Assembly: GCF_001420605.1 (NCBI RefSeq)
Contig: NZ_LJIZ01000030.1
Span: forward strand, 43,197-107,196
Direction: 5' to 3'
DNA length: 64,000 nt
DNA from: Bacillus sp. FJAT-25509
GTDB lineage: Bacteria > Bacillota > Bacilli > Bacillales > Bacillaceae_G
Part shown: piece after piece, positions 17,440 to 26,498 of the stretch
Layout: each line of letters opens with the position of its first letter
Position numbering within the stretch: position 1 is the first letter of the stretch
Made by a program: the position numbers and the translations under genes
Notes under the pieces: generated by a model
Database searches by the model: none
The model's input: only the letters and a program-made list of their open reading frames with translations
What the model was told of the DNA's origin: nothing

Positions 17440-17490
17440 AAGTTGTAGTCCCTTCTTCTAATCAATTATCCATCTATTTGCTTCGGAGAA

Positions 17491-18795
17491 TTATTTACTA
17501 GCTTTCTCCAGTTCTAAATTTTTCTTATCCCACATTCGAATGAATGGGAACCAAATGATTGAAGCCACAGCAAAAGCTACTAATTGCATGACTACCCCCA
17601 TAATCTTACCACCCGTCATTAGATAACCACTTATGAAATAAGGGGTTGTCCATGGGATGATCGTACCAGTCGTATGTGGGAAAATTCCCATTGCCGTACC
17701 AAAGTACGTTACTGTTAATACTGCTACTGGCGCTAGAATATAAGGAATCATTAAAAATGGGTTTAAAACAATCGGAACACCAAACATAATTGGCTCATTT
17801 ACGTTAAATATAGATGGCCCAATCGCTAGACGTCCTACCTTCTTAAGAAGTTTTGACTTTGCTAAAAACGTCATATAGATCGCAACTGGTAAAGTAGCTC
17901 CAGATCCACCCATCCAGATACCATTCTCATAGAATGTATACGTAATGATATGTGGTAACTCTTTACCTGCTTTAACTGCTGTTAAGTTTGCATCAGCATT
18001 TGTAAGCCAAATTGGTTCCATTACAGACGTGATAATCGAAGAACCGTGGATACCAAAGCTCCATAAAAGATGTTCCATTAAACACGCTACAAGCGTACCA
18101 ATATAAGTTGATCCTAAAATCGTAAATGGTTGTGTTACAACCTTATGAACAAACGTTGCAAAATCTCCCCAACCAGTATGACTAAATCCGTATCGAACTA
18201 GTAAGAAGAAAAGGATAATCACAAAACCAGGAATAAGAGCCGTAAATGAACGAGAAACTGTTGGCGGTACTGTATCTGGTAACGTGATGATAATCTTTTT
18301 TTGTAAGAAGTAACGATAAATTTCAGCAGTAACAATAGCGACGATTAAACCAACAAACAGGTATTGTGCACCAAATAGATCAGGTGACCAAGCCGATACG
18401 CTTTCTTTACCATCTTTGAAAGTGCTCATAATGTTAACAATTAAATAACTTGCTAATGCTAATACGCCAGCTGGAACTCCATCAATATTCTTTTTGTCGA
18501 CCTTATAACTACTTGCTAAGGAATACGCTACGCCAAATACTGCAACTAATGCGATAATCCCCATTGAACCGTTATAAACAATATCTCCAAAAGCATTCCA
18601 ATTTTCGCCAAATACTTTTGACATGAAGTTTTGATACCAATCTGCTTCTAACCAAGCTACGATAATGAAAAATGAACCTATGATCATTAGTGGCATAGCA
18701 AACATAATACCGTCACGTAAGGCAAGTAAGTGTCTTTGATTACCTATTTTCGAAGCAATCGGTAAGAATTTTCTCTCAAAAAATTTAGTATTCAT
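17491..18795 (-). CDS. licC: PTS lactose/cellobiose-family EIIC permease
   Basis: 434-residue EIIC channel with about ten membrane helices, homologous to LicC/CelB. It recognises the sugar and translocates it during phosphorylation. The NEPIMFG-type substrate loop is visible (FNVNEPIMFGVPIVLNP), as is the N-terminal RDGIMFAMPLMIIGS. The open frame extends to 18858, but AAAGAGGTG sits eight bases before the ATG at 18795, and the extension would read through the hairpin at 18820-18866, so 18795 is preferred. First PTS gene after the secreted-protein gene. Confidence 0.92.
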   Translation of the reverse strand: MNTKFFERKFLPIASKIGNQRHLLALRDGIMFAMPLMIIGSFFIIVAWLEADWYQNFMSKVFGENWNAFGDIVYNGSMGIIALVAVFGVAYSLASSYKVDKKNIDGVPAGVLALASYLIVNIMSTFKDGKESVSAWSPDLFGAQYLFVGLIVAIVTAEIYRYFLQKKIIITLPDTVPPTVSRSFTALIPGFVIILFFLLVRYGFSHTGWGDFATFVHKVVTQPFTILGSTYIGTLVACLMEHLLWSFGIHGSSIITSVMEPIWLTNADANLTAVKAGKELPHIITYTFYENGIWMGGSGATLPVAIYMTFLAKSKLLKKVGRLAIGPSIFNVNEPIMFGVPIVLNPFLMIPYILAPVAVLTVTYFGTAMGIFPHTTGTIIPWTTPYFISGYLMTGGKIMGVVMQLVAFAVASIIWFPFIRMWDKKNLELEKASK

Positions 18796-18819
18796 TTCGT
18801 TTTCACCTCTTTTAAGGGT

Positions 18820-18866
18820 AAAGGATCTTGGCAAATCAAGAATTTCCCCATATACCAAGATCCTTT
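18820..18866 (-). repeat. Intercistronic hairpin between secreted-protein gene and EIIC
   Basis: AAAGGATCTTGG (18820-18831) and CCAAGATCCTTT (18855-18866) form a perfect 12-bp stem. There is no T-run after it on the minus strand. It could stabilise the upstream message, be a processing site, or be a partial terminator that lowers PTS expression relative to the secreted protein. Confidence 0.7.
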
Positions 18867-18895
18867 TAGTTTTTATTTCATTTAGTAATTAAGAT

Positions 18896-21800
18896 TTAAA
18901 GTGTGAATTTAATAACAGTTGTGTAACTACCGTAAACTTTAACTTTTCCATCAAGAGTGAAGGCACGAACTTTAAAGTAGTACGTTTTACCTTTAACTAA
19001 TCCTGTTGAAGTATATGTTCCAGTTGTAGTTGTTTTTGTTGTTTGATCAGAGAAATCGCTTTTTGTAGCACGAACGATTTCATAACCAGAAACACCACTT
19101 ACTCCAGTCCAATTCAGTTTAATTGAAGTAGTACTTGCTTTTGTTGCTTTTAGCCCTGCTGCTTTAGCAACATCCCATTTTGCGTAAAGTGTTGTATTTT
19201 GTTTTACTTTATCAGTAGTAAAGTTCCAAGCAGTTTTAAGTCCTGCATCTTTGTACCATCCAGCAAAAACAAATCCTTTTTTCGTTGGGTTAGCTGGTTT
19301 CGCAATGATAGAATCATAGTTTCCTGTAATAGTAGCTACGTTAGATCCACCTTTACTGTTAAATGTAACTGTGTATTTACCAATACCCCACTTAGCGTAA
19401 AGAGTAGTAGATGCTGTTACTCTATCAGTTGCAAAGTTCCATGCTTGAGTACATGAAGCATCTTTATACCAACCAAGGAATGTATAACCTGTTTTTGTTG
19501 GTGTTGGAGCTGTAATCGCTTGATTGTAAGTTGCAGTTATTGGAGCTACTGCAGATCCACCTTGTGAATTAAATGAAACTGTTTGTTTTGCATCCTTAGA
19601 TACTGTGCGTACAAAAGTCATCACGTGGCTATCATTTGCAAATTGTGCTTCTCCGTTCAATGTCATTCCAGAGTATACAACCGTTGCAGTGATGTTAGCT
19701 GGTTTATCAGTTTTGAACGTTACTTTTCCATCCGCATCAACAGCAACATCGTCTGGCGAAGATGATTCGTAACTAACATCTACATATTTGTTTCCATCTG
19801 TATTTAATCCTTTTTCAGCCATTGCATCTTTTAACCAAGTTGGGTATGCAAATGAGTTCTTGTCAAGCTCAGTAGGAGCAATTTTTTCAGCTGATTTCAT
19901 CGGATCAACAACTTTGATTGTGTAAGTGATTTTTTTCGGAGCTCTAAAGAATCCGTCGATCACATAACCCGTAACTGTACTTGTTCCTGGTCTTAAAGCA
20001 GTTGCGTATGAACCATAGTGCACACCATCTTCACTAATACCTGCTGCACTAACATTACCAACTTCACCGTAAGCTGCTAAAGTTCTTAAATCTAGAACTT
20101 GAGATACATTTGAATCAGCATTGATTTGCGTTGGTAGTCCATTGCTATATCCAGCTAAATCCCAAGAATTCGTTAACCAAGCTACATTTTTTGTGTATCC
20201 TGTTGTTTTAGCATCCAATTTAACAGAGTCACCAACATTAATCGTAAATGTGTGTGTGTCTTCGTTATATTTAGCATTCGGATTCATAGCTGCTACATTC
20301 GTTGGATAAGCAATGCTTTCTGTACCATTATTTACTGGTGCAGTAACTTTTGATCCTAAATCTTCTACATATGCAGCATCCTCAGGGTTTTGAGTTAACC
20401 AATAAGGCATAGATGTTACAGTTGAAGATTCCATTGATAAGCTGCTTCCAGAATCAATTGTTCTTCGGTCCATTGTTCCGAAAATATTTGTATTGTATTT
20501 AGACATCATCACTTCATCACGTGGAATTAATTGATCAACCATTAAATCAGGTGTCACGTGCGTTACGTCATTTCTGTTTGCAGAAAGAGAATCCCAGTTC
20601 ATGAAGTTATTTGGTATACGTGTCATTTGCCATGTTGAACCTTCAAGGTCAACCGTTGAACTTCCGATACTAAATCCTTTTTCTTTCATTGCACCTAGAG
20701 AAGCTGCGTAGAAAGTTGACATAAATGGATTTTTCTCTCTCTTTTCATTAAACCACCATTGGTTCATACCATCTAAGATCCCTTTAGCATTCATTTTCTC
20801 TGCATGGTGAGATAATGTGTAATATGCTAGTGCAGCTTCTTCTTCATCAGAATAGTTCATGTATGATTCGTAAGATACACCACTTACACCAATATCGTCA
20901 CCGTTATGAGCAGAGATACCAAAGTATCTAGAGTGGTACTGTAATGACATATCAAGTAATGAAGTTGAGTTATAAGACTTTGGATATCTTGTTTCATAAT
21001 CATTGTGCTCTGAAGCTGTTGTAGACGCTTTTACACCATTCATTACTTTGTATTCGTTTGCAAAATCAAGTGGAGAAATTACTGCAACTCCTTGTGCATC
21101 AAGTGCAGCCTTTTCTGCTGGCGTATAACCGCCCATATCTCTTGCAGCTACTAGCATTTGTAATGCCAATGTTGCATTTAATGGACCATCTTCGTAGTCA
21201 TTTCGATCCCAAGCATTAGAAACACCGTCAAGGAATTCTGGATTTAAATTAGCCCATTTAGTTGGAGCTGAAGGAGCATTTAATCCATTTCCAGGAGCTG
21301 TTCCATTGAAACGAGATTCAATTGGGTTCTCTCCAGTAACACTTACTTGATAATAGTTGTTTAAAACCATTGCATTTGTATGATTAATTAAATCATTTTT
21401 CACTAGAGCTGCTAATTCAGGATCACTATCTTTAAACGTGTTATAAGCTAGGTCTAATGTAAAGTAATGACCTACTAATTCGTCTGTAGATGTTGTCGCT
21501 TTGTAATAGACTTTGTTTGAGTCTAAAGCTTTTGTTGCATCATCTAAATTAGGATTTTGCTCATTTACAATATTCGTTAAACGTTGTGGAACTGCGACAG
21601 TGTCATATGCTTTGATTCCAGCAGTTCCTCCACTGATTTTACCTGGAACAGAATATTTAACCTCTTTCCCATTTAAATCAGTAGTTTTTCCTGCATCCTT
21701 TTGAAGCCAAGCTTGATCCCATGATTTGCTCTCTGCAGTCGTAGAACCATTGTTGCTTCCCTCTACTTTGTATGATCTAGCAAAGAAGCCAGCAGAAGCA

Positions 21801-23197
21801 GGTTTTCCTGTGTCAGTTAATGTATACTTTCCACCATTATCAACGAATACTGGTTTACCTTCGTTGTCTGCAAGCCATTTCTTACCTTCGTCAATCGTCT
21901 TTGCGTTTCCACCAAGTGAGTTAACAATATAAACAACATCGTTAACATTGTCTTTTGAAGGTACTTTTAACTGCATTCCAGATACATAACCAAGCGTTAC
22001 GATGGCTTCAACAGCACGAATAGCAGAAGCTTTAGCATCTATTGTTCTAGCATCTTTTTCACCAAAGTTCTCTTTCATGTAGTTGTATCTCCAAATTTCA
22101 CCTGAAGCGTACATTGTAGTCCATAATCCATCATTATCCGTATCAGAAATTGAGCTTATAGCATCTTTATTTGCTGTCATTAGAGCTTTAATCATATTGT
22201 CTTTATCAGCAAAACTCATAGAACCAGATTGGAATCCAAATCGATCTGCGTAGTTTCTAGAAATTTCTTCTTGAACTAATGATTTGCCCATTAGAGACAT
22301 TTGCTTTCTTACAATATGAGTAGCGTTTCCTTTTTCACCTAAAATCCAAAGTCCATTATTACCATCAGGCATAATGTTTGTAATAACTTCTTTGGCATTA
22401 AATTGAGTTGGGTTTCCGTTTTTATCTACTCCTGAGCCTGAATTTTCACCAGTTTGAGGAACATATCTTCCACCTTGTAAATATTGAATTTGATCAGCCG
22501 GAGCTAAGTTTGGATCATATAATGTAATTGCATCTGATACGATCCCAGTAGTTACTGGATGATCTTTTTCATCACCAAAGTTAACATTACCATTTGACTT
22601 AATTAACGTATCCTTTGAAACTAACCATTTTACGCCATTTTCTCCACTAACAAAGCCAACATAGTTTTTAGATGGAAACTTAGTTCCAGATGGAGCAGTT
22701 GGAATATGTGTTGTTTGCCAATTAGTTGAAGAAAGAGTAGCAGGAATTCTCGCATCGCCAGCATTGTAATAGTAAACTAGCTTTTCTAGATTAGTAGATG
22801 CCTGCGTTTCAATTACAGAGACTGTAGTACTCACAGTAGCCGCATTACCACTTAAATCTACTCCAGTACCTGTGATGATTGCAGAACCGCCAGATACACC
22901 TAAAATTTTACCGCTGTAATCACCTTTTGCGTTACCGATTGTATCAACATATGCAACGTATGGATCAGAAGTTGTCCATTTTACTGGCTTTGTTGTATCT
23001 AAACCACTTGGTTTTGCATGAGTAATTTGTGTAGTATTCATAAAAATCTTAGTACCAGTTGAAATCGGCGCTACAGATTGTGTTGTAACAGTTGGTGCAG
23101 CCTTTGCAACAACTCCACTTAAAGGACTTGCAAACATTGTTGCTGCTAGTACAGAAGCTGGAAGTGCTCTACCTAAAAACCATTTATTTCTTTTCAT
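18896..23197 (-). CDS. Large secreted multidomain protein, putative glycan-active enzyme
   Basis: 1433-residue exported protein. The signal peptide cuts near VVAKAA (about residue 33). An Ig-like domain spans about 40-130. A long central region (about 135-970) follows, with motifs NDGLWTTMY (about 354), TSTDELVGHYF (about 569), NYSDEEEAALAYY (about 780), NEKREKNPF (about 818) and TRIPNNFMNW (about 857). These recall, from memory, an uncharacterised (alpha/alpha)6-toroid glycosidase-like family known from Bacteroidetes and Firmicutes. Then come an Ig-like region, two InlB-type B-repeats (about 1204-1344, GYTFLGWYKDASC and GFVFAGWYKDAGL) and a C-terminal fibronectin III domain. No wall-anchor motif. 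Context (LicR-type regulator before, PTS after) suggests it liberates the PTS substrate. The catalytic assignment is inference. Confidence 0.8.
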   Translation of the reverse strand: MKRNKWFLGRALPASVLAATMFASPLSGVVAKAAPTVTTQSVAPISTGTKIFMNTTQITHAKPSGLDTTKPVKWTTSDPYVAYVDTIGNAKGDYSGKILGVSGGSAIITGTGVDLSGNAATVSTTVSVIETQASTNLEKLVYYYNAGDARIPATLSSTNWQTTHIPTAPSGTKFPSKNYVGFVSGENGVKWLVSKDTLIKSNGNVNFGDEKDHPVTTGIVSDAITLYDPNLAPADQIQYLQGGRYVPQTGENSGSGVDKNGNPTQFNAKEVITNIMPDGNNGLWILGEKGNATHIVRKQMSLMGKSLVQEEISRNYADRFGFQSGSMSFADKDNMIKALMTANKDAISSISDTDNDGLWTTMYASGEIWRYNYMKENFGEKDARTIDAKASAIRAVEAIVTLGYVSGMQLKVPSKDNVNDVVYIVNSLGGNAKTIDEGKKWLADNEGKPVFVDNGGKYTLTDTGKPASAGFFARSYKVEGSNNGSTTAESKSWDQAWLQKDAGKTTDLNGKEVKYSVPGKISGGTAGIKAYDTVAVPQRLTNIVNEQNPNLDDATKALDSNKVYYKATTSTDELVGHYFTLDLAYNTFKDSDPELAALVKNDLINHTNAMVLNNYYQVSVTGENPIESRFNGTAPGNGLNAPSAPTKWANLNPEFLDGVSNAWDRNDYEDGPLNATLALQMLVAARDMGGYTPAEKAALDAQGVAVISPLDFANEYKVMNGVKASTTASEHNDYETRYPKSYNSTSLLDMSLQYHSRYFGISAHNGDDIGVSGVSYESYMNYSDEEEAALAYYTLSHHAEKMNAKGILDGMNQWWFNEKREKNPFMSTFYAASLGAMKEKGFSIGSSTVDLEGSTWQMTRIPNNFMNWDSLSANRNDVTHVTPDLMVDQLIPRDEVMMSKYNTNIFGTMDRRTIDSGSSLSMESSTVTSMPYWLTQNPEDAAYVEDLGSKVTAPVNNGTESIAYPTNVAAMNPNAKYNEDTHTFTINVGDSVKLDAKTTGYTKNVAWLTNSWDLAGYSNGLPTQINADSNVSQVLDLRTLAAYGEVGNVSAAGISEDGVHYGSYATALRPGTSTVTGYVIDGFFRAPKKITYTIKVVDPMKSAEKIAPTELDKNSFAYPTWLKDAMAEKGLNTDGNKYVDVSYESSSPDDVAVDADGKVTFKTDKPANITATVVYSGMTLNGEAQFANDSHVMTFVRTVSKDAKQTVSFNSQGGSAVAPITATYNQAITAPTPTKTGYTFLGWYKDASCTQAWNFATDRVTASTTLYAKWGIGKYTVTFNSKGGSNVATITGNYDSIIAKPANPTKKGFVFAGWYKDAGLKTAWNFTTDKVKQNTTLYAKWDVAKAAGLKATKASTTSIKLNWTGVSGVSGYEIVRATKSDFSDQTTKTTTTGTYTSTGLVKGKTYYFKVRAFTLDGKVKVYGSYTTVIKFTL

Positions 23198-23258
23198 TTA
23201 TCTTCCTCCAAAATAATTTTTTTAATTAATTTTCTAATCGAAGAACCCTTTTTTTAAA

Positions 23259-23273
23259 AGTAACCGTTTTCAA
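23259..23273 (-). promoter_or_regulatory. cre (CcpA) site before secreted-protein gene
   Basis: On the minus strand TTGAAAACGGTTACT fits the consensus WTGNAANCGNWNNCW at all 15 positions. A -10-like GATAAT lies just upstream (23275-23280), so the site overlaps the expected transcription start. This predicts carbon catabolite repression of the secreted protein and the PTS genes behind it. Confidence 0.75.
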
Positions 23274-23320
23274 GATTATCTAAAAAGGACAAATGATAAC
23301 ATGAAGCTGATCCGTTTCGA

Positions 23321-23361
23321 TTAGCGATCACCCTAGTAATGCTTGATAGAATGATCGCTAA
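23321..23361 (-). promoter_or_regulatory. Inverted repeat upstream of the -10 box, possible activator site
   Basis: TTAGCGATCA (23321-23330) and TGATCGCTAA (23352-23361) are exact inverse complements with a 21-base spacer, centred roughly 70 bases before the predicted start. No good -35 box is present, as expected for an activator-dependent promoter. It begins four bases after the regulator stop codon, so a 3' hairpin for that gene is the alternative; no T-run follows. Confidence 0.5.
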
Positions 23362-23365
23362 ATCG

Positions 23366-25306
23366 TTACGAACCATATTGAAACAAGATTTTAGAAATTT
23401 CATATTGAAAATCATTGAAATTATTTGATTTCAAAACTTTTTGTTTGGTCTCGGGATGATCCATTAAATGTAAAAATAATCGACTTAACTCCTTGTGTAA
23501 AAACAAGTCTCCAGCACGAAGATTAATTAAAAATAGGATTTGTACGACTTTTCCATCAATCGTTGGTGGATTTTTAAAGATAACCACACTGATTGAATCC
23601 TGAATCGCAACCATTTTTAATGCATGTGGCGCAGCAATTCCATATTGCAGTATCGTCGATATTTTTTCTTCACGGTCGACAACTAAAGCGGGATAATTAG
23701 GTGCTGCAAATCCTAGTTCAACAACGCTTTTTGCCTTTTCTTTAATGAAGGCTTTGTAGTCAAACGACTCTTTGCTTTCTTCTATATAAAACAACTCTGT
23801 ATGAAATAAAGATAAAAGTGTTGGTACATCTTCTTTAACTTTATTAGCCGGGTATCTAGTAAGGGTACGTCGAATTCTTTGAACATCCGTTTCAGTTAGT
23901 ATTGGTGCTACTTGAATATACGGAATCGAAATATTGTCAAAGGGAATCGAAGTAGATGAAACTAATAAGTCATAATCTTCTAAATTTAATAATTGAAGCT
24001 CGCTATACAAAACAACGTCAATTATTGCCCCTTGGAAAAGTGTCTCAAGTTTCATTTTCATTAAATCGGCCGATCCTGCACCTAATCCGTAAGATAGTAG
24101 AATCTTTTTGAAGGAACTTAATTGTTTTTGCTTCTCCCTTTCTACATGAGCTGCTAAATGCATTGTGATGTAACCCATTTCGTCACTAGAAAGTTCGAAT
24201 CCCCAAATTTCCTTTATCATTTCAGAAAAGTTTAAAGCAATCATAAACACATCTGAATACCTACTATATACATCATCAATCAATGGATTCGTAAGCTTTA
24301 AATTGAAATATAATCTTCTTAACAGTGGATACATATGCATGATCATCGTATTTAAAAGCTGCTGATCACCTGAAAACTGAGTTAAGAATGTTTGATCTAA
24401 TCTTTCTAAACAATTCTTTAGTTTTTGCTTTAAGTCATTTTTTTCATGTTCCTCAATATCATCTACACTCGATTTACCACTTATATGAGCAGCTAAATAG
24501 ATAATTTCACTCTCTGGTAATACGACATGATATAGTTCAGAAAGAATTTCACAAATTCTCTTCGCTATATTCATAAACGATGGTTTGATTAGAGAAACAT
24601 CTAACTTTTTTTCTTGATTAGGCAAGATAAAGTTGTGTTGAGTTACTCGAAACGAGAGTACTTGGATGTGCACTAAAATATTCTCAAGTGCAAAATAACT
24701 TAATTTCAGTTGATTATTCTGTACTTCTTCACTCAAAACAGCTCGAATTTCCTCAAAAGGAAAAGCTTTCTCAAAAGTTTGATAATTCGACTTCTTTAAC
24801 AGTCCTGTTTCTTTTTGACTTAAGAAGTAGGAAAACGCTCTTCTAAAATTCGTTTCATCACCAAGTAACCGAACTCCATAGCGTGATTTCGTTTCTACTT
24901 TTAAATCAAAAATCCTTACTTGCTTTTCAACTTCAATCATGTCGGTAAAAACTGTTGATCTGCTAATCATTAAACTATCAGCAAACATATCAATCGTTTG
25001 AAACTCAGTCGTTTGAAGCAAAAGCATAATAATATTATTCACTCGGACACGAGGTAAATCTGGTGCTAATGCCCCGTCTATTTCGTTCATATACGTTTGA
25101 ACCAACTCTTGGTTTTCTATATGAAGTAAATAGCCCTCACCACGTTTTTTCTGAATCACAAAACCTGACTTTTCTCCAATCGCGTTTAATTCTTTTAATT
25201 CATTTCGCAGTGTACGATTTGAAATGGCGAATTCTGATTCGAGTTCCTGTGAAGTTAGTGATTTTCCTTTTTGATACAAATATTGCAATATTAAATCTCT
25301 TCGCAT
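23366..25306 (-). CDS. LicR/BglG-type PRD transcriptional regulator
   Basis: 646-residue PTS-controlled regulator with two N-terminal helix-turn-helix domains (to about 175), two PRD domains (about 180-290 and 300-395, histidines in YLAAHISGK and ITMHLAAHVER), an EIIB-like domain (about 398-490) and an EIIA-like domain (about 505-640, His in GIAAPHA). This is the architecture of LicR/ManR activators, which respond to phosphorylation by HPr and by the cognate PTS. In the EIIB-like loop the usual cysteine is replaced (ILLSYGLGAGSA, Tyr in its place), so that domain cannot be a phosphocysteine acceptor. GAGG lies six bases before the ATG. It probably activates the secreted-protein/PTS operon downstream. 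Confidence 0.88.
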   Translation of the reverse strand: MRRDLILQYLYQKGKSLTSQELESEFAISNRTLRNELKELNAIGEKSGFVIQKKRGEGYLLHIENQELVQTYMNEIDGALAPDLPRVRVNNIIMLLLQTTEFQTIDMFADSLMISRSTVFTDMIEVEKQVRIFDLKVETKSRYGVRLLGDETNFRRAFSYFLSQKETGLLKKSNYQTFEKAFPFEEIRAVLSEEVQNNQLKLSYFALENILVHIQVLSFRVTQHNFILPNQEKKLDVSLIKPSFMNIAKRICEILSELYHVVLPESEIIYLAAHISGKSSVDDIEEHEKNDLKQKLKNCLERLDQTFLTQFSGDQQLLNTMIMHMYPLLRRLYFNLKLTNPLIDDVYSRYSDVFMIALNFSEMIKEIWGFELSSDEMGYITMHLAAHVEREKQKQLSSFKKILLSYGLGAGSADLMKMKLETLFQGAIIDVVLYSELQLLNLEDYDLLVSSTSIPFDNISIPYIQVAPILTETDVQRIRRTLTRYPANKVKEDVPTLLSLFHTELFYIEESKESFDYKAFIKEKAKSVVELGFAAPNYPALVVDREEKISTILQYGIAAPHALKMVAIQDSISVVIFKNPPTIDGKVVQILFLINLRAGDLFLHKELSRLFLHLMDHPETKQKVLKSNNFNDFQYEISKILFQYGS

Positions 25307-25749
25307 ACATTACCTCACCACCCTAGATGCCTAATCTAGTATTTTAAGTTTACTTTCCAACAAATCTATTTAACAGTTTGAATTTTTCCAAAATAGTTCG
25401 CAATTTAAAACAAACAGGTTTAGTTCATATGTCACATTACATTCTAATGCAATAATACGACCTATGTCCTACAACAAAATACAGGTACATTTTACTAACA
25501 CCAACCGATTCCATTTCTTTTGTATACAAAAAGAATCCTTTTCTTAGCATAAAAACACTAGGATCAAGGATTATGGCTTTTTGTTGTTTTAAGCGTTGCT
25601 TAACAGCGTATTAGAAATTCTGTAAGATAAGGTTAACTCTTCAATTTCGTTCAAACACGAAAAGCGCTCCCATAAACTAGGAACGCAAAAGCGAGTCAAT
25701 AAAGTAAAATCAATCTTTTTAGGTCTTATAATAGATATTCAATTAATAA
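25307..25749. other. Intergenic region between regulator and SIS operon
   Basis: No gene seen. It holds a CTAGAT-N5-ATCTAG inverted repeat at 25323-25339, in the expected leader of the regulator gene, and a hairpin (GCGCTCCC at 25664-25671 with GGAACGC at 25680-25686). The hairpin is followed on the minus strand by TTTTCG, and is a weak terminator for the SIS operon. Confidence 0.45.
25664..25686 (-). terminator. Weak terminator after SIS gene
   Basis: A 7-8 bp stem containing one G-U pair is followed by only four T residues on the minus strand. Confidence 0.4.
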
Positions 25750-26466
25750 TTAAACACCATAATACTTCGCAAACAACTCTTTATTCCATTCATCCCCACC
25801 ATCTAAATTAGAGCTTTTAAACACAGGTGGTTTTAATCCAGCTTGATGATATTTTTTTGCTAATAATATAGAAATTGTTTGAGCAACAAATGCTCCAGCC
25901 ATTGTAGAGGTTGCCCCCATACCTGTATTGGCTTCTTCTACATAAAAGTGGGCATCTCCAGGCCCGGTGCAATTATCTATAACTACATCACTGAAATCGC
26001 AAAGATATTTTCCGCTACTATGTCTTGATTTTGAGCCTTCTGGTTGATTAGGATTTGTAAATGCAATTACTTTTGCACCGCATTCCTGTGTCATTTTTGC
26101 AAGTTCAACAGTCATTCCATTTCTTCCCGAATTGGAAGCAATCACAAGAATATCCTTTGAGCTGATTTTATATAAATCAAAAATTACCTTTGCATAAGCT
26201 TCTATTCGTTCGATCACAGTACTTTTTAATGGATGGTCATGTAAAAAAAACTCATTCGGCAAAATCGGAGAGACCCCCGCAAATCCACCCGCTCTTACAT
26301 AAAATTCTTCTGCAAACATATGTGAATGACCTGAACCAGTAACAAGGAAGCGACCACCATTTTGAATGGCTTCAAAAATACATGTTGCCGCTTCGTCCAT
26401 TTTTTGATTCTGTGTCGTATATAATTTTTCGAGATTTGCCATCACGTATTTAAAATAATTCTCCAT
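25750..26466 (-). CDS. SIS-domain protein (UPF0309-like)
   Basis: 238-residue single SIS (sugar isomerase) domain protein. The phosphosugar-binding loop is TGSGHSHMFAEEFYVRAGG (about residues 43-61), and the second serine loop is IASNSGRNGMTVELA. This matches the UPF0309 group, distant from MurQ and GmhA. SIS domains bind phosphorylated sugars as isomerases, lyases or sensors; the reaction is not established for this group. It is the last gene of a four-gene unit with a 32-base gap to the nucleotidyltransferase. An amino-sugar phosphate substrate is a reasonable guess from the neighbours. Confidence 0.82.
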   Translation of the reverse strand: MENYFKYVMANLEKLYTTQNQKMDEAATCIFEAIQNGGRFLVTGSGHSHMFAEEFYVRAGGFAGVSPILPNEFFLHDHPLKSTVIERIEAYAKVIFDLYKISSKDILVIASNSGRNGMTVELAKMTQECGAKVIAFTNPNQPEGSKSRHSSGKYLCDFSDVVIDNCTGPGDAHFYVEEANTGMGATSTMAGAFVAQTISILLAKKYHQAGLKPPVFKSSNLDGGDEWNKELFAKYYGV

Positions 26467-26498
26467 TATTCATACCTTCTTTTATTGATTTAATAAAA

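Noticed and set aside
25323..25339. CTAGAT-N5-ATCTAG repeat as a regulator autoregulatory site
   Set aside because: Too short and without a clear adjacent promoter to support a claim; mentioned only in the intergenic entry.
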